Shown one piece after another: positions 8,164 through 17,214 of a DNA stretch of 64,000 nucleotides; position 1 is the stretch's first letter, and every line of letters starts with the position of its first letter. The position numbers and the translations under genes were made by a program. A model generated the notes under the pieces. The model searched no databases and was not told the DNA's origin. It saw only the letters and a program-made list of their open reading frames with translations. The DNA lies in NCBI GenBank assembly GCA_902790495.1, contig CADASK010000028.1, forward strand, positions 30,528 to 94,527. Reading direction: 5' to 3'. Origin of the DNA: an uncultured Eubacteriales bacterium. Its GTDB lineage: Bacteria; Bacillota; Clostridia; Christensenellales; Aristaeellaceae.

Positions 8164-9183
8164 ATGGGCAAATACATCCTCAAGCGTCTGGGCTACATTG
8201 TGGTGGTCTTCCTCATTGTATCCCTGCTGATGTACTCACTGTACAACCTGATACCCTCCGACCCCGCCCGGCAGGAGCTGGAGCCCCAGCGCCGGAACAT
8301 GAAGCCGGACGAGTACGAGCAGGCGTATCAGCGCTTGCGGCAGCAGCTGGGTCTGGACGATCCTCTGATCGTTCGATACTTGCGATGGATCGGGTTATGG
8401 AAGGGTCTGGACGGACGCTTTGACGGCCTGCTCGAGGGCAACTTCGGCTATTCCAATCTGTACAAGCAGAATGTGGTGGACGTCATCAAGGCCCCGATGA
8501 GCAATACGATCTTCATCAACATCTTCTCGACCATCCTGTCCCTGGGCATCACCATCCCACTGGGCATCTACTGCGCGGTGCACAAGGGCAAGCGCTTTGA
8601 CCAGGCGACCCAGGTGGTCACGATGCTGGGCTACTCGATCCCGATCTACATCATCGCGCTGGTGTTCATGTTCCTGTTCTGCATCGTGTGGCGCATCTTC
8701 CCCGTGATGGGCACCAAGACGGCGGGCGCGACCTACACCAGCAGCTGGGACGAGTTTGTGGATAAGCTGTACCACATCACCCTGCCGGTGATCGTCATGA
8801 CCTTCGGCTCCCTGGGCGGCATGACCCGCTATGTCCGCTCGGCCATGATCGACGCCCTGAGCATGGACTATGTGCGCACGGCCCGCGCCAAGGGCGTCAA
8901 GGAGAAGGTCGTCATCTACTCCCACGCCTGGCGCAACGCCCTGTTGCCCGTCATCACCTCGATCCTGGGCTGGTTCCTGTCCATCTTCTCCGGCTCCGTG
9001 ATCATCGAGAACACCTTCTCCCTCAACGGCATGGGCAAGCTGTACTGGCAGGGCCTGAACAACCTGGACTTCGAGCTGGTGCTCGCCATCCAGATGTTCT
9101 ACTCCGTAGTGTCCCTGGTTGGCTCCCTGCTCATCGACATCAGCTATGGTCTGGTGGACCCGCGCGTGCGTGTGGACAAATAA
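8164..9183 (+). CDS. ABC transporter permease, DppB/OppB type
   Basis: A 339-residue inner-membrane permease of the peptide/nickel family. The N-terminus MGKYILKRLGYIVVVFLIVS is the typical first transmembrane helix of DppB. A hydrophilic segment with QQLGLDDPL follows, then about five more helices. The cytoplasmic EAA loop reads DYVRTARAKGVKEKVV and contacts the ATPases. The start has AGGGGAG 7 bases upstream. Downstream, dppC follows after an 18-base gap holding GGAGGAGGAG. Confidence 0.94.
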   Translation: MGKYILKRLGYIVVVFLIVSLLMYSLYNLIPSDPARQELEPQRRNMKPDEYEQAYQRLRQQLGLDDPLIVRYLRWIGLWKGLDGRFDGLLEGNFGYSNLYKQNVVDVIKAPMSNTIFINIFSTILSLGITIPLGIYCAVHKGKRFDQATQVVTMLGYSIPIYIIALVFMFLFCIVWRIFPVMGTKTAGATYTSSWDEFVDKLYHITLPVIVMTFGSLGGMTRYVRSAMIDALSMDYVRTARAKGVKEKVVIYSHAWRNALLPVITSILGWFLSIFSGSVIIENTFSLNGMGKLYWQGLNNLDFELVLAIQMFYSVVSLVGSLLIDISYGLVDPRVRVDK

Positions 9184-9201
9184 GGGAGGAGGAGAAGAGA
9201 T

Positions 9202-11067
9202 ATGGCAAACAATCAGAAAAAAGGCTTCTTCCTCACCCGCTGGTTCCGCCGCGCCTTCATGGGCAGCGACCAGGAGGTCCGGGACATCATGCAGGAAGAG
9301 CAGGTGCAGACACCGTTTAAGACCATGGCGAAGAATTTCTTTGCCAAGCACACGGTGCGCATCGGCCTGGGCGGCTTTATCCTGGTTTTCCTCTTTGTAC
9401 TGATCGGCCCGAGGTACTGGGTGCTCGACCTGTCTGAGCAGGATTCCACGCTGATCAACCTGCCCCCGTCCAGCGATTTCATGTCGGTGCCCAAGGAGAT
9501 GCAGGGGAATATCGTGGACCTGGCCGCGGGCAAGACCTACGGCATCGGCCTGGACAAGAACGGCAAGCTTCACACCTGGGGCTACACCCGCATCACGGAG
9601 AAGGTCAACCTGGCCAACATCCCGGATGAGGTGCAGGCCGCCAACATCGTGCAGCTGGCCGCCGGCGAGGATCACTGCGTGGCGCTGGACGACAACGGCC
9701 AGATCTACGTGTGGGGCAACACCCGCCTGCAGCAGGGCAAGTTCTCCTCGGATATGACCAAGGCCATGAAGAACGCCGCAAAGGGCGAGAGCGACCCGAG
9801 CTGGGACATCATCCAGATCGAGGCGAGCAACCAGTTCTCGGCAGCGCTGTCCTCCGACGGCACGCTGTACCTCTGGGGCAACACCAACATGGCGGATATC
9901 AAGCTCCGCAGCCAGTACCAGGGCAACATCGCCAAGGTGGCCCTCACGGCCAACGAGTACATCTGCCTGATGAAGGACGGCACGGTGGCCTACACAGGCT
10001 ACAAGGACAAGGGCTCGCCCTTCGCGGCCATTCCCGCCGGCCTGGAGGGCAAGACCGTGGTGGACATCGCGGCGACCTCCGGCTCCATGGCAGCCCTGAC
10101 CTCCGACGGCGAGGTGTTCGTGTGGGGCTCCTCCACCGCCGGCGAGAAGAACGTTCCCGCCTTCAGCGGCAAGCCTGTGGCCATCTATGGCGGACGCTAC
10201 CACTATGACGCCCTGATGGAAGACGGCTCCGTGGTGGCCTGGGGTAACAACAAGTACCACCAGGTCGACGTGCCCGGCGGCCTGAGCGGCATCACGAAGA
10301 TCTACACCGGCAACTTTGCCAACTACGCGCTGGACGCCTCCGGCGCCGTGCACACCTGGGGCCTGAAGGGTTTCACCCTCGGCACGGACAACCTGGGCCG
10401 CGACCTGCTGACCCGTATTGTCAACGGCGGCCGCGTCACCATGACCGTCGGCGCCATCTCCGTCGTCATCGCGACGATCATCGGCGTGCTGCTGGGCGGC
10501 CTGGCCGGCTACTTTGGCGGCAAGGCGGACCTGCTGATCATGCGTATCGCCGAGATCGTGGGCGGCCTGCCCTTCATCCCCTTCGCCATGATCCTCTCCG
10601 CGGTCATCGGCACGCGGCTGGACCCGACCCAGAGAATGTACCTGATCATGGTGGTTCTGGGCATCCTCTCCTGGGTGCCGACCTGCCGCCTGGTGCGCGC
10701 GCAGATCCTGGCCCAGCGCGAGATGGAGTACGTCACCGCCGCCAAAGCCATGGGCATCAAGGAGTGGCAGATCGTGTTCCGCCACATCCTGCCCAACGTC
10801 ATCTCCCTGCTGCTGGTGTCCATGACGCTGGATTTCGCCACCTGCATGCTGACGGAGTCGACGCTGAGCTACCTCGGCTTCGGCATTCCGCTGCCCACGC
10901 CGACCTGGGGCAACCTGCTCACCGGCGCGAACAACTCGGTGGTCATCCAGCAGTACTGGTGGCAATGGGTGTTCCCGGCGGCCATCTTCGGCGTGTGCAC
11001 CATCTGTATCAACATGATTGGCGACGGCCTGCGGGACGCGGTCGATCCCAAGTCCCAGGAACGCTAA
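9202..11067 (+). CDS. ABC permease, DppC type, with an inserted seven-repeat RCC1-like beta-propeller
   Basis: A 621-residue protein, about twice the usual DppC length. Residues 1-53 are cytoplasmic and 54-70 are transmembrane helix 1. In ordinary DppC a short external loop then leads to the GTDxLGRD motif. Here residues about 101-390 hold seven RCC1-type repeats, each with an IVxLAAG-like strand, an AL-DG turn and a VWGN-like strand (WG near 126, 171, 225, 308, 347 and 386; the fourth repeat has YTG). Seven repeats fit one closed propeller. Blade seven runs directly into FTLGTDNLGRDLL (391-403), after which the five-helix core and the EAA loop EYVTAAKAMGIKEWQ (509-523) are normal. The frame is uninterrupted, so this is a genuine fusion. 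Topology places the propeller outside the membrane, where it could meet the binding protein or a cell-surface ligand. Confidence 0.93.
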   Translation: MANNQKKGFFLTRWFRRAFMGSDQEVRDIMQEEQVQTPFKTMAKNFFAKHTVRIGLGGFILVFLFVLIGPRYWVLDLSEQDSTLINLPPSSDFMSVPKEMQGNIVDLAAGKTYGIGLDKNGKLHTWGYTRITEKVNLANIPDEVQAANIVQLAAGEDHCVALDDNGQIYVWGNTRLQQGKFSSDMTKAMKNAAKGESDPSWDIIQIEASNQFSAALSSDGTLYLWGNTNMADIKLRSQYQGNIAKVALTANEYICLMKDGTVAYTGYKDKGSPFAAIPAGLEGKTVVDIAATSGSMAALTSDGEVFVWGSSTAGEKNVPAFSGKPVAIYGGRYHYDALMEDGSVVAWGNNKYHQVDVPGGLSGITKIYTGNFANYALDASGAVHTWGLKGFTLGTDNLGRDLLTRIVNGGRVTMTVGAISVVIATIIGVLLGGLAGYFGGKADLLIMRIAEIVGGLPFIPFAMILSAVIGTRLDPTQRMYLIMVVLGILSWVPTCRLVRAQILAQREMEYVTAAKAMGIKEWQIVFRHILPNVISLLLVSMTLDFATCMLTESTLSYLGFGIPLPTPTWGNLLTGANNSVVIQQYWWQWVFPAAIFGVCTICINMIGDGLRDAVDPKSQER

Positions 11068-11082
11068 GGAGGTGGAGAGAAT

Positions 11083-12061
<979 letters not shown>

Positions 12062-12081
<20 letters not shown>

Positions 12082-13636
12082 GCGCAAACCCCTTCTGCGC
12101 ATCAGCAACCTGAAACAGTATTTCCCGCTGAAGACCAAGGGCCTCTACGTCAAGGCCAACGACGGGATCACCCTGGATATCTACGAGGGTGAGACGCTGG
12201 GTCTGGTGGGCGAGAGCGGCTGCGGCAAGTCGACCTTCGGCCGGACGCTGCTGCAGCTCTACCGCCAGACCGACGGCCGCACCATGTACTACGGCCGCAC
12301 CCTGGACGACATCGCCCCCAAGTACGTGGGCGACACCATCCGCACGCTGGACAAGCGCCGCAAGCAGATGAAGGAGCTGGAGGCCAGGCGGGACGCCGTG
12401 CAGCGCGAGTACGACGCGATGCAGGACGGCAAGGAAAAGTACGCCAAGGCCAACGACCTGGAGCAGGCCAAGAAGGAGGCCAAGGACGCCTTCCTGGACA
12501 TGGCCAACCTGATCGGCGGCTTCCTGACCGTGGACGATCTGGCCCCCGTGACGGAGGCCTTCATGGGCACCTACCGCCTCTCCTCCAAGCAGCATGACGC
12601 GGAGGAGCGCCAGGAGACCGCGACCCTCAACCTGGAGGAAGCGAAGTTCAACCTGGAGCAGGCGAAGAAGGATCCGAGGAAGGCCAGCAGGGTTGCCGGC
12701 CTGGAGACCAAGGTCGCCAAGCTGCAGGCCAAGTGCGACGAGATCGACCGGGAAATCGAAGAGGTGAAGGCGGAGCTGGTGGAGGCCCGCGCGAAGATCG
12801 ACGAGATGCGCAAGCCCTACGCCAACGACGCGGAGTTCCAGCGCGTGGAGGCCTACCGCGACGACGGCATCGACCTGGCGCGCCTGGAGTACAACGAGAT
12901 CCGCGAGCTGCGCAGCGATCTGCAGATGATCTTCCAGGATCCCTACTCCTCGCTGAACCCCCGCATGACGGTGGGCCAGATCATCTCTGAGGGCATGATT
13001 GCCCACAACCAGTACAAGAAGAACGACGAGAGACTGCAGGAGGCCATCATCAAGGTGATGGACGACGCGGGTCTGGCGGCCTACTTCATCCACCGCTACC
13101 CGCACCAGTTCTCCGGCGGCCAGCGCCAGCGCATCGGCATCGCCCGGTCCCTGGCTGTGCACCCGAAGTTCGTGGTGTGCGACGAGGCGGTCTCCGCCCT
13201 GGACGTGTCCATCCAGAGCCAGATCATCAACCTGCTGCAGGACCTGAAGGAGCAGCAGAACCTGACCTACCTGTTCATCACCCATGACCTGAGCGTGGTG
13301 AAGTACATCTCCGACCGCATCGGCGTGATGTACCTGGGTTCCATGGTGGAGCTGGCGGAGAGCCAGGAGCTGTTCGACCATCCGCGTCACCCCTACACGG
13401 AGGCGCTGATGAACGCCATCCCCACCACCGACATCGACAGCAACCGCAAGATCGAGGTGCTGGAGGGCGACATCCCGAGCCCTGTCAACCCGCCCAAGGG
13501 CTGCAAGTTCCACACCCGCTGCAAGTACTGCACGGAGATCTGCGAGCACATGATCCCGCCGCTGGTGGAGGACAGCCCGAACCACTTCGTGGCCTGCCAC
13601 CATATTCTGCGCGACAAGGATGAGGAGAAAGCCTGA
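12062..13636 (+). CDS. ABC transporter ATP-binding protein, DppF/OppF type, with a ~200-residue coiled-coil insertion
   Basis: A 524-residue ATPase against about 320 in normal DppF. Walker A GESGCGKST lies at residues 50-58. Between residues about 80 and 282, where a normal protein needs only some 30 residues to reach the Q-loop, there is a highly charged helical insert. It reads LDKRRKQMKELEARRDAVQ, continues through a short hydrophobic stretch (MANLIGGFLTVDDL), and ends in a second helix pair around AKLQAKCDEIDREIEEVKAE. The ATPase resumes at DLQMIFQDPYSSLNP (286-300), signature FSGGQRQR (350-357), Walker B VVCDEAVSALD and the C-terminal Cys cluster CKFHTRCKYC. Start: AGGAGG lies 8 bases upstream of the ATG inside dppD. 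The insert would project from the helical side of the nucleotide-binding domain (inference). Confidence 0.93.
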
Positions 13637-13851
13637 TGCTGTTCCAGTCGAAATACGACCGGGCCCGCAAGCTCCAGCAGGAGCGCATGGGCGACGCGCC
13701 CCGCGCGCTGGAGGATGAGAACCTCGCCGACAAGCTGGAGAAGCACGACACCTTCGCGCTGATCGTCTCGGCGCTGATCACCATCCTGCCGGCAGCCCTG
13801 CTGTTTCTGGCCGTGGTGGTCGGGATTGCCTACTTCTTTGTCATTCGTTAA
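13636..13851 (+). CDS. Small single-span membrane protein closing the dpp-type operon
   Basis: A 71-residue protein with a charged, helical first half (residues 1-40) and one strong transmembrane helix (about 41-68: FALIVSALITILPAALLFLA and onwards). The ATG shares one base with the dppF stop (TGATG), so it is translationally coupled and presumably a subunit or regulator of this transporter. No known family is recognised. A factor-independent terminator follows 11 bases after the stop. Confidence 0.8.
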   Translation: MLFQSKYDRARKLQQERMGDAPRALEDENLADKLEKHDTFALIVSALITILPAALLFLAVVVGIAYFFVIR

Positions 13852-13862
13852 TGACCATCAAG

Positions 13863-13909
13863 AAACCCGTCCAAAGCCTGTTATCAGGTCTATGGACGGG
13901 TTTTCGTTT
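13863..13909. terminator. Bidirectional terminator between converging operons
   Basis: AAACCCGTCC pairs with GGACGGGTTT around a loop that holds a smaller CCTG/CAGG hairpin. T-runs are present on both strands (TTTTCGTTT on plus, TTTCTTG on minus). It ends the plus-strand dpp-type operon and the minus-strand ABC operon that converge here. Confidence 0.85.
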
Positions 13910-14705
13910 ACCCCAACAGCATCCTGTCGTTGTCCAGACTCCTCTGGGTCTTCTGCTGAAACATCTCCAGCAACTGCGGCACGCTGAGGGCCGCCCGCTC
14001 CTCCCCGGCCACATCCAGCACCACCCGGCCGCTGTCCATCACCAGCGTGCGGGTGCCCACCTCCAGGGCGGCCTGCATGTTGTGGGTGATCATCATGCAG
14101 GTGAGATGCCGCTCCGCCACGATGCGCCGGGTCAGGGCCATCACCTGCTCCGCCGTGGCGGGGTCCAGGGCGGCCGTGTGCTCGTCCAGCAGCAGCAGCT
14201 TCGGCTCGGCGATGGTGGCCATCAGCAGCGAGGCCGCCTGCCGCTGTCCGCCGGAGAGGAGACCCATGCGGGTCTTCATGCGGTCCTCCAGGCCCAGGTG
14301 CAGCTCGCGCAGCAGGTCGCGGAAGTAGGCCGTATCGCGCCGGTTCACCGCGAAGAAGGAGCGGCTGGCCTTGCGGGTGTAGGCCAGGGCCAGGTTCTCC
14401 TCGATGGTCATGTTGGGCGCGGTGCCCAGCAGCGGATTCTGGTAGAGGCAGCCGATGTGGTAGGCGCGCCGGTAGTCCTTCAGGCGGGTGATGTCCTCGC
14501 CGTCCAGGATGATCTTGCCGCGGTCCAGGCGGAACTTGCCGAGAATCGCGTTGAAGAGGGTGGACTTGCCCGCGCCGTTGGAGCCCAGCAGGGTGATGAA
14601 ATCGCCATCCGCGATCTCCAGGCTCACGCGGTCCAGGGCGACCTTGGCGTTGGGCGTGCCGGGCTCGAAGGTCTTCTGCAGACCCACCAGGCTGAGACTG
14701 CTCAC
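13908..14705 (-). CDS. ABC transporter ATP-binding protein of TrpXYZ-like system
   Basis: A 265-residue ATPase. Walker A is LLGSNGAGKST near residue 37, the signature is LSGGQRQA, Walker B is LLLLDEHTAALD, with the H-loop in MITHNMQ. The DEHTAALD variant and the neighbouring membrane protein place it in the subfamily that pairs with PF04392-type binding proteins (TrpX/TrpY/TrpZ in streptococci). It starts at GTG, and that GTG overlaps the permease stop as GTGA, so the two genes are coupled. Confidence 0.88.
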   Translation of the reverse strand: MSSLSLVGLQKTFEPGTPNAKVALDRVSLEIADGDFITLLGSNGAGKSTLFNAILGKFRLDRGKIILDGEDITRLKDYRRAYHIGCLYQNPLLGTAPNMTIEENLALAYTRKASRSFFAVNRRDTAYFRDLLRELHLGLEDRMKTRMGLLSGGQRQAASLLMATIAEPKLLLLDEHTAALDPATAEQVMALTRRIVAERHLTCMMITHNMQAALEVGTRTLVMDSGRVVLDVAGEERAALSVPQLLEMFQQKTQRSLDNDRMLLG

Positions 14706-15667
14706 GCGGCATCCTCCTCTCGCTCGGCCCGCCGCTCGGCGATCAGCCGCTTGACGCGGGGGATGGACAGGGCGATGACCACGATGACGGCGGAGAGCAG
14801 CTTCACCGCGTAGCTGGGCATCTCCACCTTGTAGGCCACCTGCAGGATGATGCGGTAAACGAGGGAGCCGGCCACCGCCGAGACGATGCCCAGAGTGACG
14901 CTGCGCCGGCCGAAGAAGACCTGGCCGATGATGACCGAGGCAAGGCCCACCACCAGCATGCCGGAGCCGAAGTTCAGGTCGGCGTAGCGCTGCTGCTCGC
15001 ACAGCAGGGCCCCGGAGAAGGCCACCAGGGCGTTGGAGATCATGATGCCGAGGATGCGCGAGCGGTCGGCGTTGATGGAGGAGGAGCGCACCATCTGCTC
15101 GTTGTCGCCGGTGGCGCGGATGGCCATGCCCGTGCGGGTGAAGAAGAACATCGCCAGGATGGCCGCCGCGGCCGCCACGATCAGCGCGGTGAGGATGAGC
15201 GCCGAGAGGTTGCTGTCAAAGCGCCGGTTGCCGCTCAGGCCGATCATCAGCGTGCGGAAGGATTTGTAGACCGTGTCGCTGGCGACCTGGGTCTGGGCGC
15301 CGACGCTGTTGAGCTCCATCCGCTGCAGGTAGAGGTTGCTCTGCCCGCCCAGCAGCACAAAGTTGACCGTGTACAGCCCCGTCATAGTGAGGATGCCGGA
15401 GAGGATCGGGTTGATGCCGACCTTGGTTTGCAGCATGCCCGTGATCCAGCCCGCGGCGGCGCCGACCAGCAGGCTGCACAGCAGCGCGAGGCCGGGGTGC
15501 CCCGCGATGGTGACCACCGCGCAGGCGCACATGCCGGCGACGAAGCTGCCGTCGATGGTCAGGTCAGGCGTGTTCAGCACCTGGAAGGCGATGAACACGC
15601 CCATGGCCATCGGCGCGTAGATCATGCCCTGGCTCAGGGCGGATAACAGCAGAGCGAGGATACTCAT
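14702..15667 (-). CDS. ABC transporter permease of TrpXYZ-like system
   Basis: A 321-residue membrane protein of the branched-chain/ribose permease superfamily (BPD_transp_2). It has about eight hydrophobic segments, the motif TPDLTIDGSFVAGM near residue 33 and GINPILSGILTMTG near residue 84. The first motif is characteristic of the permease that accompanies PF04392 binding proteins. The C-terminus ends in a charged cytoplasmic tail coupled to the ATPase gene. The 246-base gap to the binding protein gene contains one family B and one family A repeat. Confidence 0.9.
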   Translation of the reverse strand: MSILALLLSALSQGMIYAPMAMGVFIAFQVLNTPDLTIDGSFVAGMCACAVVTIAGHPGLALLCSLLVGAAAGWITGMLQTKVGINPILSGILTMTGLYTVNFVLLGGQSNLYLQRMELNSVGAQTQVASDTVYKSFRTLMIGLSGNRRFDSNLSALILTALIVAAAAAILAMFFFTRTGMAIRATGDNEQMVRSSSINADRSRILGIMISNALVAFSGALLCEQQRYADLNFGSGMLVVGLASVIIGQVFFGRRSVTLGIVSAVAGSLVYRIILQVAYKVEMPSYAVKLLSAVIVVIALSIPRVKRLIAERRAEREEDAA

Positions 15668-15680
15668 AACACTTCTCCAA

Positions 15681-15739
15681 TCTGCCTTCCCCCTTCGGGG
15701 GAAGGTGTCATCGGGCTTCAGCCCGATGACGGATGAGGG
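15681..15739 (-). repeat. Family B dispersed repeat
   Basis: On the minus strand it reads CCCTCATCCGTCATCGGG and ends in CCTTCCCCC/GGGGGAAGG. Two stems are visible: CATCGGGC/GCCCGATG and CCTTCCCCC/GGGGGAAGG. Variable stems inside a fixed CTCATCCGTCA frame mark the family. Confidence 0.75.
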
Positions 15740-15786
15740 AATTCAAGAATTCCAAATTGAAACCGGTATGAACGACGGCGAGCGCA

Positions 15787-15905
15787 GCGAAGGTTTGCAA
15801 AGGGCGCCGAGCGCCCAGAAAACTGTCCAGTGGACAGTTTTCAGCGAGACGAAAGCGGCAGCGACATGATCGCAAAGCCCTTTGCCCGCGCCCGCAGGCG
15901 CGGAA
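15787..15905 (+). repeat. Family A dispersed repeat, long form variant
   Basis: Long form with stem TTGCAAAGGGC/GCCCTTTGC, inner hairpin GAAAACTGTCC-AG-TGGACAGTTTTC and distal hairpin CGCGCC/GGCGCG. The inner hairpin differs from the GAAAACGCCAT version at several positions, with compensating changes on the other arm. Confidence 0.85.
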
Positions 15906-15913
15906 CCCCTGCT

Positions 15914-16903
15914 TTACTTGCCAAAGTGGCTGGTGCCGTCCGCCTCGACCAGCACATTGTACTTCGCCAGCACATCATCACTCAGCTCCATCCCGATGCG
16001 CCTGGCGGCCTGCAGGTTCACAAACCTGGCATAGTCGCTCAGGGTCTCATAGGGGATATCCTCCGGCATCTCGCCGCCGGCGATGCGCACGACCATCGCG
16101 GCCACCTGGCGGCCCAGCTGTACATAGTCCACGCCGATGGTGGCGAAGCCGCCGTCCGCGACCATGGAGTCCGCGCCGCAGTAGACCGGGATGCTGTGGC
16201 CGTAGGCGACGTCCGTGTAGGTGGACATGGCGGAGGCGATGGAGTTGTCGTTGCCGGTGTAGAGGGCGTCCACGCCGGAGGAGATCAGGGTCTCCGCGGC
16301 GGTCTGCAGCTCGGAGAGGTTCGCGATGGAGACCTCCTCGTAGGCGATGCCGTTGGCGTCGCAGTAGGCCTTGGCGGCGTTGATGGTGGAGACGGAGTTG
16401 GTCTCGCTGGAGGTGTAGAGGAAGCCGATCTTCTTGTAATCCGGCTGGAAATCGGAGATGAGCTTCACGATCTCCCCGGCGGGGATGTTGTTGCTCACGC
16501 CGGTGATGTAGAAGCTGTCGTCGCCCGTGAGGCCGGCGGCCACGGGATCGGACACGGCGGCGAAGACCACCGGCACGTCGCCGTCCTCAAAGACGACCTT
16601 GGCGCTCTGGGCCGTGTTGGTGGCGATGGGCACGAGGATGTCCACGCCGTCCAGCTTCACGTTGGAGAGGATGGTGGAGAGGGCCGCGGAGTCGCCCTCG
16701 GCGTTGCGGGTCACGATCTCGAACTCGACGCCGCTGGCCTGCAGCTCGGCGATGATGGTGTCACGGATCTGGTTGAGGGAGGTGTGGGTGAGGGGCTGCA
16801 CCACCGCCACGCGGATGGGCGCGGCCAGGGCGGTGAGGCCAAAGCAGGTCACGCAGAGAACCAGAGACAGGGCCACCAGGATACGGATGACAGAGCGCTT
16901 CAT
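15914..16903 (-). CDS. ABC transporter substrate-binding protein, TrpX-like (PF04392 type)
   Basis: A 329-residue exported protein. The signal peptide is MKRSVIRILVALSLVLCVTC, ending near LTALA-AP. The mature part has the PF04392 features VAVVQPLTHTSLNQIRDTI near residue 33, ILVPIATNTAQSA, VVFAAVSDPVAAGL and GFLYTSSETNSV. In streptococci this family (TrpX) is a predicted tryptophan-binding protein of a T-box-regulated transporter. The start was set at the ATG before the signal peptide, with GGAGGA 8 bases upstream. The gene lies downstream of the Trp T-box/dehydrogenase unit on the same strand, about 310 bases away. Confidence 0.88.
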   Translation of the reverse strand: MKRSVIRILVALSLVLCVTCFGLTALAAPIRVAVVQPLTHTSLNQIRDTIIAELQASGVEFEIVTRNAEGDSAALSTILSNVKLDGVDILVPIATNTAQSAKVVFEDGDVPVVFAAVSDPVAAGLTGDDSFYITGVSNNIPAGEIVKLISDFQPDYKKIGFLYTSSETNSVSTINAAKAYCDANGIAYEEVSIANLSELQTAAETLISSGVDALYTGNDNSIASAMSTYTDVAYGHSIPVYCGADSMVADGGFATIGVDYVQLGRQVAAMVVRIAGGEMPEDIPYETLSDYARFVNLQAARRIGMELSDDVLAKYNVLVEADGTSHFGK

Positions 16904-16966
16904 AAGCGTTTCCTCCTTCAAAATAGTTGATAAGTGAGTTTGGACAAGCTGCCGAAACTAGGCGAT

Positions 16967-17023
16967 GCGAAGGGGTGCAGGGGGCGATCGCAAAGCCCCC
17001 TGCCCGCGCCCGCAGGCGCGGAA
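16967..17023 (+). repeat. Family A dispersed repeat, short form
   Basis: Standard short copy with stem GCAGGGGGC/GCCCCCTGC around GATCGCAAA and distal hairpin CGCGCC-CGCA-GGCGCG. It lies in the 311-base spacer between the dehydrogenase and TrpX-like genes together with a family C copy. The rest of that spacer shows a CTTTCCCA-TG-TGGGAAAG hairpin and nothing else recognisable. Confidence 0.9.
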
Positions 17024-17132
17024 TCTCTGATATCATAGAATTACTCTATTGTACAGAAGATTAAAACCCTATCTGTCGCAAGTTGAAGGCTTTACTTTCC
17101 CATGTGGGAAAGTAGCAAAGGACACCGGGGGA

Positions 17133-17181
17133 CACGTTGCGACGTGTGTCCCCCGGACCCCCCGCACACGCTTTTGGTACC
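17133..17181 (-). repeat. Family C repeat, copy 1
   Basis: On the minus strand it reads GTACCAAAAGCGTGTGCGGG, then a GGGTCCGGGGGACAC block and a CGTCGCAACGTG end. An almost identical copy in opposite orientation lies about 2.7 kb away, beyond the P1 peptidase gene. Confidence 0.8.
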
Positions 17182-17214
17182 ATGCGCCAGCAATCGTATG
17201 GGAATCCTGCTTAA

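Noticed and set aside
16967-17023. Cyanobacterial HIP1 sequence, because the repeat core contains GCGATCGC
   Set aside because: The octamer is part of the larger hairpin repeat and all other evidence points to Bacillota.
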